Below, piece after piece: positions 16,049 through 26,251 of a stretch of 64,000 nt of DNA. The translations under genes were made by a program, and so were the position numbers. The stretch comes from Shinella sp. SUS2 (lineage in GTDB: Bacteria > Pseudomonadota > Alphaproteobacteria > Rhizobiales > Rhizobiaceae), in NCBI RefSeq assembly GCF_001262505.1, contig NZ_KQ410726.1, positions 124,001-188,000 of the forward strand. The letters are read 5' to 3'. The notes beneath the pieces are model-generated. The model was not told the origin of the DNA, searched no databases, and saw nothing but the letters and a program-made list of their open reading frames with translations. Each line of letters opens with the position of its first letter. The first letter of the stretch is position 1.

Positions 16049-17104
16049 TCAGCGCCGCATCAGCCGGAAGGGAATGCCTGAAGCCAGTGCCCCGACATAT
16101 TTGGCTTTCTGGTAGTGCCCGTTCAGCGAGATGCGCGGGAGCGTCGTCGGCGCGTCGAAGGAGCGGGCCGAGATCGTGCCCGGATCCGTCGTGACGGCGA
16201 CGCGGAAGCCGAGGTCCCTGGCAAGTCGATGCTCGCGGGGCGAGACGGAGGCGCGGCCGCCATAGGGATAGGCGAGCGTGTCCGGCCGGTGGCCGATGAT
16301 GGCGGCGATGCGCTCGGCCGACTGCTCCATCTCCTGGCGTGCTTCCGCGTCGCCAAGGCGGGCGAGAGCCCGGTGGCTTACGGTATGCGCGCCGATCGAG
16401 GCGAGGGGGTTGACGACGAGGCTTTTCAGCTCCGGCTCGCGCATGACGAGCCGTTCGGTGATCATCAGAGGATCGATGCCGTGGGCCCTTGCGGCGGCAT
16501 CGAGCCGCTCGATTGCCGTAGCCTCATCCATCTCCGCCTGGATGAAATGGGCGAGCCGGACATAGGCGGTCTGCTTCTGGAAGAGGGTTGCGAGCGGCAG
16601 GGCGATCGCGCCGGAGCCGAAATCGAACTCCAGATGCGGGGCGACGCGCAAAAGCTCCGTCAGCGTCTCCCACCAGATGCCGTGCGTCTTGCAGGCAAAG
16701 CCCGGCGAGACGAAGACGGTGAAGGGCACCTTGTGCCGTGTGAAGACCGGCTGGGCATGAACCGCATTGTTGCGATAGCCGTCGTCCAATGTGAAGGCTG
16801 CGAAACGCTCGCCACCGCGTGCGATGGCCAGTCGTGCCGGCATGTCGGCCAGCGCCACGAACTGGTAGCCTTCTTCCGCCAGGTGTTCGATCGCCGCGTC
16901 GAGAAAGTCCGGCGTGATCTCCAGATGCGCATTCGGATCGAAGGTCTGCGGCGTCTTCGGCCGCACATGATGCAGCGTGAAGATCGCACCCATGCCGCGC
17001 GCGGACGCCATCAGCCCGACGCGCTCGGCCAGATGCGCGAACTCCAGCCCGCCGGTGATCACGGCGCGCCTCAGCCCCTGTCGCATGACGCTGCGAATCG
17101 GCAT
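16049..17104 (-). CDS. Polysaccharide deacetylase (carbohydrate esterase 4 / NodB-like)
   Basis: The 351-residue protein contains the NodB homology core: motif 1 TLDDGYRNN near residue 110, with the catalytic and metal-binding aspartates; motif 2 SIGAHTVSHRAL near 240, with the metal His pair HxxxH; and motif 3 YPYGG near 280. An extra segment of about 100 residues separates motifs 1 and 2, as in the larger rhizobial CE4 proteins. No clear signal peptide is present, so a cytoplasmic or inner-face role on a surface polysaccharide precursor is possible. The product cannot be named from sequence. It lies just downstream of a divergently transcribed LysR gene. Confidence 0.85.
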   Translation of the reverse strand: MPIRSVMRQGLRRAVITGGLEFAHLAERVGLMASARGMGAIFTLHHVRPKTPQTFDPNAHLEITPDFLDAAIEHLAEEGYQFVALADMPARLAIARGGERFAAFTLDDGYRNNAVHAQPVFTRHKVPFTVFVSPGFACKTHGIWWETLTELLRVAPHLEFDFGSGAIALPLATLFQKQTAYVRLAHFIQAEMDEATAIERLDAAARAHGIDPLMITERLVMREPELKSLVVNPLASIGAHTVSHRALARLGDAEARQEMEQSAERIAAIIGHRPDTLAYPYGGRASVSPREHRLARDLGFRVAVTTDPGTISARSFDAPTTLPRISLNGHYQKAKYVGALASGIPFRLMRR

Positions 17105-17140
17105 GTCGTCTTCGTCGTCCCTTTTCGTCTCTCGCGGCCG

Positions 17141-17269
17141 TTATCGCACCCGGTCGGTATCCGAGTGGTTAACAACGGCTTTCCTGTGGCGCGGCGGCGC
17201 CGGCCGCCCGGCCTGGAAGGTGAGGATGCGGATCACATCCATGAAGATGCGCGTGATGGGGTCGAACAT
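17141..17269 (-). CDS. Possible small protein, 42 residues, divergent from the LysR gene
   Basis: An ATG at 17269 follows a good Shine-Dalgarno (GGAGAA, 6 bases upstream) and opens a frame of 42 codons. The first 20 residues, MFDPITRIFMDVIRILTFQA, form a likely amphipathic or membrane-associated helix; the rest is proline- and arginine-rich. It lies head to head with the LysR regulator, the classic position of a LysR target, and directly upstream of the deacetylase gene (36 bases to its start). I do not recognise it. It could be a real small gene or the leader of the deacetylase transcript. Confidence 0.45.
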   Translation of the reverse strand: MFDPITRIFMDVIRILTFQAGRPAPPRHRKAVVNHSDTDRVR

Positions 17270-17369
17270 CGTGGTTCTCCGTGTTTTCTGTCTGCACGGA
17301 TTGTCCGCCTGCTTGCCCTTTTTGCTCAAACGAGTTTATCGTCGATTTCGGATGACTTGAGGTTATGCG

Positions 17370-18266
17370 ATGAAACGCGGACGGCTGCCGCTCACGGCGC
17401 TCAGGAGTTTCGAGGCGGCGGGCCGGCTTGGCAGCTTCACGCTGGCGGCCGAGGAGCTGCTCGTCTCGCAGGCCGCCGTCAGCCGGCAGGTCAAGGAGCT
17501 GGAGGCCGAGCTTGGCAAACCGCTCTTCGAGCGCCGTCACCGCAGCGTCCGCCTCACCTCCGCCGGCGAAGCGCTGCTCGACGTCCTGTCGCGCGCCTTC
17601 GATGCGATGGATGCAAGCCTGTCGGAGATTCGCGGCCGGCGTGGCGGCGGGCTGCTGGAGATCAGCTCCGAACCCTCCTTCGCGGCGAGCTGGCTCGTGC
17701 CGCATCTCGACGATTTCCACGCCGACCATCCCGAGATCGACGTCGTGGTCGAATCCGACATGCGGCTCATCGAGTTTCGCGCGCACGAGCCGGAAATCGC
17801 CATCCGGCATGGCATGGACGCCAGAGCCTGGCCGCGCGTTGCAGCCGAGCACCTGGCGGATGTGGAGCTGGTGCCCGTCGTCATGCCCTGCCTGATGGAG
17901 GAGGGGGCGCCGCTGCGCACGCCGGCCGACATCCTCGCCTACACGCTGCTGCACGAGGAGAACCGCAGCGCCTGGCAGCGCTGGTTTGCCGCCGCCGGCC
18001 TGGCGGATGTGCCGCCCGGGCGCGCGCAGATCTTTACCGAAGGCAATCTCGTCTTGCAGGCGGCGCTGCGCGGCCACGGCGTCGCGCTGGTCGACCGCGC
18101 CTTCGCGGCCGAGGACATCGCCGAAGGGCGCCTTGTGCAGCTCTTCGACATATCCATTCACTATGGCGCCTACTGGCTCGTCGCCCGTGACTTCAAGCGC
18201 CTCTCCCCGGAAGCGCGCGCCTTCCGGGAATGGCTGTTGCTGCGCTTTGCGGTCTCTGGTTCTTGA
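17370..18266 (+). CDS. LysR-family transcriptional regulator, GcvA-like
   Basis: The 298-residue protein has an N-terminal winged helix (about residues 8-65) with FEAAGRLGSFTLAAEEL and QAAVSRQVKELEAELG, the GcvA-branch signature, and a C-terminal LysR substrate-binding domain from about 95. The effector is unknown. GcvA-type regulators usually control a divergent neighbour and themselves; the divergent gene here is the 42-codon frame and then the deacetylase. Promoter and operator would lie in 17270-17369. The stop lies 30 bases from the convergent tldD stop. Confidence 0.93.
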   Translation: MKRGRLPLTALRSFEAAGRLGSFTLAAEELLVSQAAVSRQVKELEAELGKPLFERRHRSVRLTSAGEALLDVLSRAFDAMDASLSEIRGRRGGGLLEISSEPSFAASWLVPHLDDFHADHPEIDVVVESDMRLIEFRAHEPEIAIRHGMDARAWPRVAAEHLADVELVPVVMPCLMEEGAPLRTPADILAYTLLHEENRSAWQRWFAAAGLADVPPGRAQIFTEGNLVLQAALRGHGVALVDRAFAAEDIAEGRLVQLFDISIHYGAYWLVARDFKRLSPEARAFREWLLLRFAVSGS

Positions 18267-18295
18267 AGTCGAGGCTCGGTAGAGCGATTTCGGGA

Positions 18296-19711
18296 TCAGG
18301 CCTTGGTGCCGCCGACCGTCACCTGGTCCATGCGCAGATGCGGCTGGCCGACGCCGACCGGGACCCATTGGCCGGCCTTGCCGCAATTGCCGATACCGGT
18401 GTCGAGCTTCGTGTCGTTGCCGACCATCGAGACGCGGCGCATGGCGTCCGGCCCGTTGCCGATCAGCATGGCGCCCTTGACGGGGGCCGTCACCTTGCCG
18501 TTCTCGATGAGGTAGGCCTCGGTGCAGCCGAAGACGAACTTGCCCGAGGTGATGTCCACCTGTCCGCCGCCGAAGGAGACGGCGTAGAGGCCGTTCTTCA
18601 CCGAGGCGATGATTTCCTCCGGCGTCCTGTCGCCGGAGAGCATGTAGGTGTTGGTCATGCGCGGCATGGGGCGATAGGCATAACCTTGCCGGCGGCCGTT
18701 GCCGGTCGCCTTCATGCCCATCAGGCGAGCGTTCTGCCGGTCCTGCATGTAGCCGACCAGCTTGCCGTCCTCGATCAGCACATTGTAGGCGGACGGCGTG
18801 CCCTCGTCGTCGACCGTGATCGAGCCGCGGCGGTCGTCGATCGTGCCGTCGTCGACGACGGTGACGCCCTTGGCCGCGACCTGCTCGCCGAGCAGACCGG
18901 CGAAGGCCGACGTCTTCTTGCGGTTGAAGTCGCCTTCCAGCCCGTGGCCGACCGCTTCATGCAGCATGACGCCCGGCCAGCCGGAGGAGAGCACGATGTC
19001 CATCGTCCCGGCCGGTGCCTCGACGGCCTCGAGATTGACCAGCGCCTGCCGCAGCGCCTCGTCGGCGCCGAAACGCCAGCTTTCCTCGGTGAGGAATGCG
19101 TCGAAGGTGGTGCGACCGCCGACGCCGTAGCTGCCGGTCTCCTGCCGGTCGCCTTCACCGGCGACGACGGAGATGTTGACGCGCGTCATCGGGCGGATGT
19201 CGGTAACGCGGTGCCCGTCGGCGCGCAGGATGTTGACGACCTGCCAGCTTGCGGCGATCGAGGCGGTCACCTGCCGCACCTTGGGATCCTTGGCGCGGAG
19301 ATACGCGTCGATCTCGGTTAGGAGGGCGACCTTCTGCTCGAAGCTTGGTGTGCCGATCGGGTTGTCCGGCGTATAGAGCTGCCGGTTTGTGCCCTGCGGG
19401 GCGGCGGCGTAGTCGCCGGAAAAGCCGCGCGTGACGGCGCCTGCAGCGTCGGCCGCGCGCTTCAGCGCCGACAGGGTCATCTCGCCGGAATGCGCATAGC
19501 CGACGGCTTCGCCGGCAACGGCGCGGAGGCCGAAACCCTGGTCGGTGTTGAAGCTGCCGCCCTTGAGGCGGCCATTGTCGAAGGAAAGGGATTCGGCCTG
19601 GGCGTGTTCGAGGAAGAGCTCGCCGTCGTCGGCGTTCTTCAACGTCTCCTTGAGCACCGCCTGTACGGACGCCTCGTCGGCATCGAAGAGGGAGAGAAGG
19701 TCGGTGTTCAT
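18296..19711 (-). CDS. tldD: Metalloprotease TldD
   Basis: The 471-residue protein is TldD, which with TldE forms a cytosolic protease that degrades unfolded peptides and, in some bacteria, matures microcins or helps remove CcdA. The zinc motif HEAVGHGLEGDF (HExxxH) is at about residue 250, and the C-terminal glycine-rich segment GVGQPHLRMDQVTVGG is typical. ATG 19711 has GGAG 8 bases upstream and gives the usual MNTDLL N terminus. It is downstream of ialB on the same strand, with a hairpin between them. TldE is not in the window. Confidence 0.95.
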   Translation of the reverse strand: MNTDLLSLFDADEASVQAVLKETLKNADDGELFLEHAQAESLSFDNGRLKGGSFNTDQGFGLRAVAGEAVGYAHSGEMTLSALKRAADAAGAVTRGFSGDYAAAPQGTNRQLYTPDNPIGTPSFEQKVALLTEIDAYLRAKDPKVRQVTASIAASWQVVNILRADGHRVTDIRPMTRVNISVVAGEGDRQETGSYGVGGRTTFDAFLTEESWRFGADEALRQALVNLEAVEAPAGTMDIVLSSGWPGVMLHEAVGHGLEGDFNRKKTSAFAGLLGEQVAAKGVTVVDDGTIDDRRGSITVDDEGTPSAYNVLIEDGKLVGYMQDRQNARLMGMKATGNGRRQGYAYRPMPRMTNTYMLSGDRTPEEIIASVKNGLYAVSFGGGQVDITSGKFVFGCTEAYLIENGKVTAPVKGAMLIGNGPDAMRRVSMVGNDTKLDTGIGNCGKAGQWVPVGVGQPHLRMDQVTVGGTKA

Positions 19712-19760
19712 GGGAGGCTCCGCAAGCATTGGACTTGGGGCCTCATGTAAGTCCCCGGAA

Positions 19761-19779
19761 GGCGGGCGGCAAGCCCGCC
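19761..19779. terminator. GC-rich hairpin between ialB and tldD
   Basis: A perfect 7-bp stem (GGCGGGC / GCCCGCC) with a 5-base loop lies 13 bases after the ialB stop on the minus strand. There is no U-tract, so it may be a weak terminator or a processing and attenuation hairpin before tldD. Confidence 0.45.
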
Positions 19780-19791
19780 CGGGGGCGGGGC

Positions 19792-20322
19792 TTACGGCAG
19801 TGCGTCGTAGCCTTCGCCGAAACCCTTGAGATCGACGGGAATGCCGATGCCTTCCTCGGGCGACTGGAAGACGATGAAGGTTGCCGTCGCGCCGGAGCGG
19901 AAGGTCTTCAGGAGTTCGTCCTCGAGCACGACCTCGGCATAGCAGCCGTCCGAGAAGCAACGCACGAAATAGGCGCGGCCGATATCCTTGCCGTCGACAT
20001 TGAGGCCGAGCCCGTTCGGCAGGAGCACGCCGAGCGGCGCGAGCACGCGAAGGATCTTCGCCTTGCGGTCGGCGGTCTTCAGCACGACGACGGACAGGCC
20101 GAGCTCGGGCCGGTCCTCGGCGAGCACGTTCTGCATCAGCGCGCACTGTTCGCCGGAGGCGCCGGCCGGCTGGTCGCAGACGATCGACCAGGCGCCGTGG
20201 TTCGACTTCACCGTGCCGGGCTGCTGGGCTGCCGAAAGGGAAGGAAGCGCGAGAGCGCCGAACCCGAGCGCGGCAAGGCCAAGTGCCGTGCGGGACAGCC
20301 GGGAAAGGGGAGCAAAACCCAT
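19792..20322 (-). CDS. ialB: Invasion-associated locus B (IalB) family periplasmic protein
   Basis: The 176-residue protein has a signal peptide ending near ALPSLSAAQQ at about residue 32 and a mature IalB domain. Two cysteine pairs, C49/C60 and C122/C127, suggest two disulfides. IalB is named from Bartonella, where it aids erythrocyte invasion, but homologues are widespread in free-living rhizobia and their function is unknown; virulence should not be inferred. ATG 20322 has GAGG 8 bases upstream. It is read away from the cta operon; the 405 bases between them contain both promoters. Confidence 0.9.
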   Translation of the reverse strand: MGFAPLSRLSRTALGLAALGFGALALPSLSAAQQPGTVKSNHGAWSIVCDQPAGASGEQCALMQNVLAEDRPELGLSVVVLKTADRKAKILRVLAPLGVLLPNGLGLNVDGKDIGRAYFVRCFSDGCYAEVVLEDELLKTFRSGATATFIVFQSPEEGIGIPVDLKGFGEGYDALP

Positions 20323-20727
20323 GAAAACCTCGGAATCTCGAATCAGTCGGGCTATCTTTGAAGGGGCAGGGGTGAAATGAAAAGCCCCGGGCGCTCATTT
20401 CCAATTGATTGAAGGCGGAAATTGGACCGGTTCTCCACTCATTATAATAGGGGCCTTGCCCGGGGCCGAACCGCCGGTGCGGGCGGTGGATGAGGGGAAG
20501 CAAGGGGGCTTTGCGCAGGATCGCCGCGGCCAAACCTTTCATGCTATAGGGAATTATGAAGAAACTGTGGGGAGCGGGCCCATGCTTTTGCTTTTGCGCA
20601 AAAATGCCGCACGGGGTGTCCCCCATGGCTGTTGCGGCGAGCATGAAACTGTGGTTTTAAGCACTCAGTATAGCAGGGATTCTGCGCGTCTGTTTGATCC
20701 CGATCAAACGCCTTGGGGAGATACGTT
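20323..20727. other. Intergenic leader of the aa3 oxidase operon (405 bp)
   Basis: No recognised gene lies here. It holds a perfect FNR/FixK palindrome (20692-20709, listed separately), a 12-bp palindrome TTTTGCGCAAAA at 20592-20603, a TATAAT hexamer at 20443-20448 without a convincing -35, and a 34-codon open frame from ATG 20556 to 20660. That frame would encode a peptide containing alternating Cys and Phe (CFCFC); it is too short and weakly supported to call a gene. A possible -10, TATAGC, lies at 20670-20675. Confidence 0.6.
20692..20709. promoter_or_regulatory. FNR/FixK-type binding site upstream of coxB
   Basis: GTTTGATC-CC-GATCAAAC is a perfect 8+8 inverted repeat and contains the exact FNR/FixK consensus TTGAT-N4-ATCAA. 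Its centre lies 27 bases before the coxB GTG. Class II activation would place the transcript start inside the coding region, so the position fits repression, or control of an upstream start by blocking elongation, under low oxygen. The site is seen; the regulator and sign are inferred. Confidence 0.8.
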
Positions 20728-21612
20728 GTGAAAAACAAAGCTTTTGCAGTTCTGGCCGCGATCGGCTGTCTGCTCTTTGCTTCGACCGCCTTCGCTGATC
20801 AGCCGTTCGACTGGCAGAAGGGCCTTCAGCCCGCCGCGACCTCGATCATGGAAGAGATCCGCTGGTTCGAGCAGTACACTCTGTGGTTCATCGTCCCGAT
20901 CACCCTGTTCGTTCTCGTCCTGCTCATCGTCGTCGTCGTGAAGTTCCGCGAGAGCAAGAACCCGGTTCCGTCCAAGACCAGCCACAACACGGCGATCGAA
21001 GTCGTCTGGACGCTCGGCCCGGTCATCGTTCTCCTGTTCCTCGCCGTTCCGTCCTTCCAGCTTCTGACCAGGCAGCTCGCCCCGACGGAAGAGCCGGAGC
21101 TGACGATCAAGGCCACCGGTTACCAGTGGTACTGGGGTTATGAGTATCAGGTCGGCGAGAGCCCGCTCTCCTTCGACAGCATCCTGCTGCAGGACGGCGA
21201 TCGCGCTGCTGCCGGCAAGGAAGACAGGGGCGTCTATCCGCGCCTTCTGGCTGTCGACAACGAAGTCGTCGTCCCCGTCGGCAAGCATGTCCGTCTCCTC
21301 GTCACCGCTGCCGACGTGATCCACGCCTTCGCGATGCCCTCCTTCGGCGTGAAGATCGATGCCGTCCCGGGCCGCCTCAACGAAACCTGGTTCAAGGCCG
21401 ACCGTGAAGGCCTGTTCTACGGCCAGTGTTCCGAGCTGTGCGGCAAGGACCACGCGTTCATGCCGATCGCCATCCGCGTCGTCTCGCAGGAGAAGTACGA
21501 TACGTGGCTCGCAGCCGCCGCGACGAACCTCGGCGATGCAAACAAAGCCCTGATGGCGTCGGTCGACGGTGCGGCAAAGTCCGTCAACGTTGCCGCAAAC
21601 GCCGCGCAGTAA
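20728..21612 (+). CDS. coxB: Cytochrome c oxidase subunit II (aa3 type)
   Basis: The 294-residue protein receives electrons from cytochrome c through its dinuclear CuA centre. After a signal peptide (cleavage near AFA-D at 23-24) come two membrane helices (about 50-72 and 95-115) and a periplasmic cupredoxin domain. CuA ligands are all present: H199, C234, E236, C238, H242 and M245, within YGQCSELCGKDHAFM. The Gln/Trp-rich GYQWYWGYEY is the cytochrome c electron entry region. The start is GTG 20728, with GGGGAG 8 bases upstream. It is the first gene of the cta operon, 18 bases before coxA, and lies just downstream of the FNR/FixK box. Confidence 0.97.
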   Translation: MKNKAFAVLAAIGCLLFASTAFADQPFDWQKGLQPAATSIMEEIRWFEQYTLWFIVPITLFVLVLLIVVVVKFRESKNPVPSKTSHNTAIEVVWTLGPVIVLLFLAVPSFQLLTRQLAPTEEPELTIKATGYQWYWGYEYQVGESPLSFDSILLQDGDRAAAGKEDRGVYPRLLAVDNEVVVPVGKHVRLLVTAADVIHAFAMPSFGVKIDAVPGRLNETWFKADREGLFYGQCSELCGKDHAFMPIAIRVVSQEKYDTWLAAAATNLGDANKALMASVDGAAKSVNVAANAAQ

Positions 21613-23298
<1,686 letters not shown>

Positions 23299-23311
23299 GA
23301 CCCTTGAGATC

Positions 23312-23335
23312 GGAGCCGCCGGAAACGGCGGCTCC
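23312..23335 (+). terminator. Intra-operon hairpin between coxA and ctaB
   Basis: GGAGCCGCC and GGCGGCTCC form a perfect 9-bp stem with a 6-base loop, 14 bases after the coxA stop. No U-tract follows. It could stabilise the upstream structural-gene message or reduce read-through into the assembly genes, giving subunits in excess over assembly factors. Confidence 0.55.
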
Positions 23336-23382
23336 GCCAGTAGAAAAGGCCGAATGAATCGGCCGAACGCGACGGAAAGAAC

Positions 23383-24327
23383 ATGGCGGTCATCGAGCAT
23401 CACGAAACGGTTCCGGGCGGCGGCGAGGTCTACCTCTCCGAAGCGTCGCCGCGTGATTTCTTCGAGCTCCTGAAGCCGCGGGTCATGTCGCTCGTCGTCT
23501 TCACGGCCTTCGCCGGCCTCATTCTTGCTCCGGGCGAGATCAACCCGTTCATCGCCGCCATCGCGATCCTCTGTATCGCCGTGGGCGCGGGAGCATCCGG
23601 CGCCCTCAACATGTGGTACGACGCCGACATCGATGCGGTCATGACCCGCACCGCCAAGCGTCCCATTCCCTCCGGCCGCATCCGCCCGGAAGAAGCGCTC
23701 GCCTTCGGCCTGACGCTCTCCGCCTTCTCGGTCGCGATCCTCGGCCTTGCGGTCAACTGGCTTTCGGCCGGTCTGCTTGCCTTCACCATCTTCTTCTACG
23801 CCGTCATCTACACGATGTGGCTCAAGCGCTCGACGCCGCAGAACATCGTCATCGGTGGCGCGGCCGGCGCCTTTCCGCCGATGATCGGCTGGGCCTGCGT
23901 CACCGGCGGCGTTTCCATCGAGAGCGTCGTGCTCTTCCTCATCACCTTCCTGTGGACCCCGGCGCATTTCTGGGCGCTCGCTCTGTTCAAGATGCGCGAC
24001 TACGGCGCCGTCGGCGTGCCGATGCTGCCGAATGTCGCCGGTGAGCGGACCACCAAGGTGCAGATCCTCATCTATGCGGTGCTGACCGCCGTGATCGCCG
24101 TCGTGCCGACCCTTCTCGGGTTCGCCAGCCTCGGCTACGGTCTCTTTGCCGCAGCCCTCGGCCTCGGCTTCGTGTGGTACTCTGTCGGCGTGTTGCGCAT
24201 GCCGGAGGGCGACGTCGCGATGGTGCCGGCCAAGAAGCTCTTCGCCTTCTCCATCGTCTATCTGTTCGCGGTCTTCTCCGGCCTGATGGTCGACCACATG
24301 ATCGCGTCATTCGGATGGGTGCTGTAA
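23383..24327 (+). CDS. ctaB: Heme O synthase (protoheme IX farnesyltransferase)
   Basis: The 314-residue UbiA-type prenyltransferase adds farnesyl to heme B, giving heme O, the precursor of heme A. The prenyl-diphosphate motif [19 protein letters not shown] at about 76-94 and the second conserved loop with [16 protein letters not shown] near 205 are intact, and about eight or nine membrane helices are visible. GGAAAG precedes the ATG by 3-8 bases. Its stop overlaps the next start in TAATG. Confidence 0.96.
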   Translation: MAVIEHHETVPGGGEVYLSEASPRDFFELLKPRVMSLVVFTAFAGLILAPGEINPFIAAIAILCIAVGAGASGALNMWYDADIDAVMTRTAKRPIPSGRIRPEEALAFGLTLSAFSVAILGLAVNWLSAGLLAFTIFFYAVIYTMWLKRSTPQNIVIGGAAGAFPPMIGWACVTGGVSIESVVLFLITFLWTPAHFWALALFKMRDYGAVGVPMLPNVAGERTTKVQILIYAVLTAVIAVVPTLLGFASLGYGLFAAALGLGFVWYSVGVLRMPEGDVAMVPAKKLFAFSIVYLFAVFSGLMVDHMIASFGWVL

Positions 24328-24467
24328 TGGAAACGGTAAATCTCACGGAAAATCAGAAGAAGGCGCGCCGCGGCCGCAACATCGCGCTCGGCGCGGTGCT
24401 TCTGGGCCTCGTCGTGCTGTTCTACATCGTCACGCTCGTGAAGTTCTCCGGCGGAATGGCGGGCTGA
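24327..24467 (+). CDS. CtaF-like small membrane protein of the oxidase operon
   Basis: This 46-residue protein lies between ctaB and ctaG, the position of the small CoxF/CtaF protein in rhizobial aa3 operons. A basic N-terminal third ([10 protein letters not shown]) is followed by one membrane helix at about residues 19-38. Its ATG overlaps the ctaB stop by one base (TAATG) and its stop lies 2 bases before ctaG, so it is translationally coupled. The exact role in oxidase assembly is not established. Confidence 0.85.
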   Translation: METVNLTENQKKARRGRNIALGAVLLGLVVLFYIVTLVKFSGGMAG

Positions 24468-24469
24468 CG

Positions 24470-25075
24470 ATGAGCGAGATGCAAAAGACCGAAAAGAGCA
24501 GGATGGGAAATGGCACGATCGTCGCCATATGCTGCTCCTTCGTCATCGGTATGGTCGGCATGGCCTATGCGGCCGTGCCGCTCTACGAGATGTTCTGCAA
24601 GGTGACGGGGTACGGCGGCACGACGCAGCGCGTCGAGCAGGCCTCCGACATCATCCTCGACAAGACGATCAAGGTGCGCTTCGACGCCAATGTCGGCCCG
24701 GGCCTTGCCTGGAGCTTCGAGCCGGTGCAGCGCGAGGTCGAGCTGAAGATCGGCGAGACCGTGCAGATCATGTACAAGGCGCGCAATCTCGCCTCCACAC
24801 CGACGACCGGCCAGGCGACGTTCAACGTCACGCCGCAGGCGGCCGGCGCCTATTTCAACAAGGTCCAGTGCTTCTGCTTCACCGAAACGACGCTGAAGCC
24901 CGGCGAGGAACTGATCATGCCCGTCGTCTTCTTCGTCGATCCCGCGATCGTCGAGCCGGTCGAGACGAAGGGCATCCACACGCTCACGCTGTCCTATACC
25001 TTCTATCCGCATGAGGCGTCGAAGCCGGTGGCTTCGGCTGCGGAGGTGAAGGCGGACGACGCGAACAAGCTTTGA
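24470..25075 (+). CDS. ctaG: Cytochrome c oxidase assembly protein CtaG (Cox11), CuB chaperone
   Basis: The 201-residue protein is anchored by one N-terminal helix (about 17-38) and exposes an immunoglobulin-like Cox11 domain to the periplasm. The copper-binding CFCF motif is in [15 protein letters not shown] near 133-148; a further Cys in EMFCK follows the helix. Cox11 delivers copper to the CuB site of subunit I. The C-terminal 20 residues are low-complexity and poorly conserved. Spacing to the previous gene is 2 bases. Confidence 0.96.
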   Translation: MSEMQKTEKSRMGNGTIVAICCSFVIGMVGMAYAAVPLYEMFCKVTGYGGTTQRVEQASDIILDKTIKVRFDANVGPGLAWSFEPVQREVELKIGETVQIMYKARNLASTPTTGQATFNVTPQAAGAYFNKVQCFCFTETTLKPGEELIMPVVFFVDPAIVEPVETKGIHTLTLSYTFYPHEASKPVASAAEVKADDANKL

Positions 25076-25133
25076 ATACCAAGCGTTTCCGGCTATGCCG
25101 GGAACGGAACGCGATACATTGGGGATAAGTCAG

Positions 25134-26012
25134 ATGGCCGATGCGCATCAGAAGAAACACGACTACCACATCATCGACCCCAGCCCGTGGCCGCTGCTTG
25201 CCTCCATCGGCGCCTTCGTCCTGGCGCTCGGCGGCATCGGCTACATGCGCTACCTGTCGGGCGGTACCTTCCACCTGTTCGGCCTGAACCTGGCCAATCC
25301 GTGGATCTTCTACATCGGCCTGCTGATCACGCTCTACACCATGTACGCCTGGTGGGCGGACACGGTGAAGGAAGCGCATGAGGGCCACCATACCCGCGTC
25401 GTCTCGCTGCACCTGCGCTACGGCATGATCATGTTCATCGCCTCCGAGGTGATGTTCTTCGTCGCCTGGTTCTGGGCCTTCTTCGATGCCAGCCTTTTCC
25501 CGGCCGAAGCCATCCAGGCCGCGCGCGTCGAGCACACCGGTGGCGTCTGGCCGCCGAAGGGCATCGAGGTTCTCGACCCCTGGCACCTGCCGCTCTACAA
25601 CACCGTCATCCTGCTGCTTTCGGGCACCTGCGTGACCTGGGCGCACCATGCGCTGCTGCACAACGACCGCAAGGGCCTCATCAACGGCCTCGCCCTGACG
25701 GTCGTCCTCGGCGTGCTGTTCTCCTTCGTCCAGGGCTATGAGTATGCCCACGCACCGTTCGCCTTCAAGGAATCCATCTACGGCGCGACCTTCTTCATGG
25801 CGACCGGTTTCCACGGCTTCCACGTTCTGGTCGGCACGATCTTCCTGATCGTCTGCCTCATCCGCGCCATGCGCGGCGACTTCACTCCGAAGCAGCATTT
25901 CGGCTTCGAGGCGGCCGCCTGGTACTGGCACTTCGTCGACGTCGTCTGGCTCTTCCTGTTCTTCTCCATCTACATCTGGGGTGGCTGGGGCGCGCCGATC
26001 GCGCACATGTAA
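25134..26012 (+). CDS. coxC: Cytochrome c oxidase subunit III (aa3 type)
   Basis: The 292-residue protein has seven membrane helices and the CoxC signatures [15 protein letters not shown] near 110, GVWPPKGI, and the C-terminal [16 protein letters not shown]. It supports proton uptake and stability of subunit I rather than catalysis. ATG 25134 has GGGGAT 7-12 bases upstream; an earlier ATG at 25095 is in frame but adds 13 unrelated residues. It is the last gene of the oxidase run and is followed by a strong terminator. Confidence 0.97.
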   Translation: MADAHQKKHDYHIIDPSPWPLLASIGAFVLALGGIGYMRYLSGGTFHLFGLNLANPWIFYIGLLITLYTMYAWWADTVKEAHEGHHTRVVSLHLRYGMIMFIASEVMFFVAWFWAFFDASLFPAEAIQAARVEHTGGVWPPKGIEVLDPWHLPLYNTVILLLSGTCVTWAHHALLHNDRKGLINGLALTVVLGVLFSFVQGYEYAHAPFAFKESIYGATFFMATGFHGFHVLVGTIFLIVCLIRAMRGDFTPKQHFGFEAAAWYWHFVDVVWLFLFFSIYIWGGWGAPIAHM

Positions 26013-26034
26013 GCGAGCCTTGCTCGATTTGTCG

Positions 26035-26060
26035 AAACGGCCGCAGCGATGCGGCCGTTT
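26035..26060 (+). terminator. Terminator after coxC
   Basis: AAACGGCCGC and GCGGCCGTTT form a perfect 10-bp stem around a 6-base loop, 23 bases after the stop of coxC. The T-run is part of the stem and is followed by CCCGTTTC. Confidence 0.8.
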
Positions 26061-26140
26061 CCCGTTTCGGGCCCCTTTGTCGCGGCCTTTCGGTTGGACG
26101 GGCGGCGGGCAGGACGGTATAGGAGCATATGCGCCGCTTT

Positions 26141-26191
26141 GGCCCCTCATCCCCCTGCGGGGAGAGGATGCCGGCAGGCAGGTGATGGGCC
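26141..26191. repeat. Palindromic intergenic element, copy B (internally deleted, about 51 bp)
   Basis: Only the two ends remain: GGCCCCTCATCCCCCTGC at the left and the right-hand CCGGCAGGCAGGTGATGGGC, joined by one copy of the hairpin half. Flanks match copies C and E. It lies between the coxC terminator and the DUF983 gene. Confidence 0.8.
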
Positions 26192-26251
26192 TTGCCGCCT
26201 GAAGCAAGAGCCCGCGGCAGCCCACCCGGGCGTGAACATACGGATACGAGC

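Noticed and set aside
19792..20322. IalB homologue as evidence of a pathogen
   Set aside because: IalB-family proteins are widespread in free-living and symbiotic Rhizobiales, and the rest of the window is typical Rhizobiaceae housekeeping.
20443..20448. TATAAT hexamer in the coxB upstream region
   Set aside because: The nearest TTGGAC is only 14 bases upstream and the hexamer lies about 280 bases from coxB, so it is not a convincing promoter.
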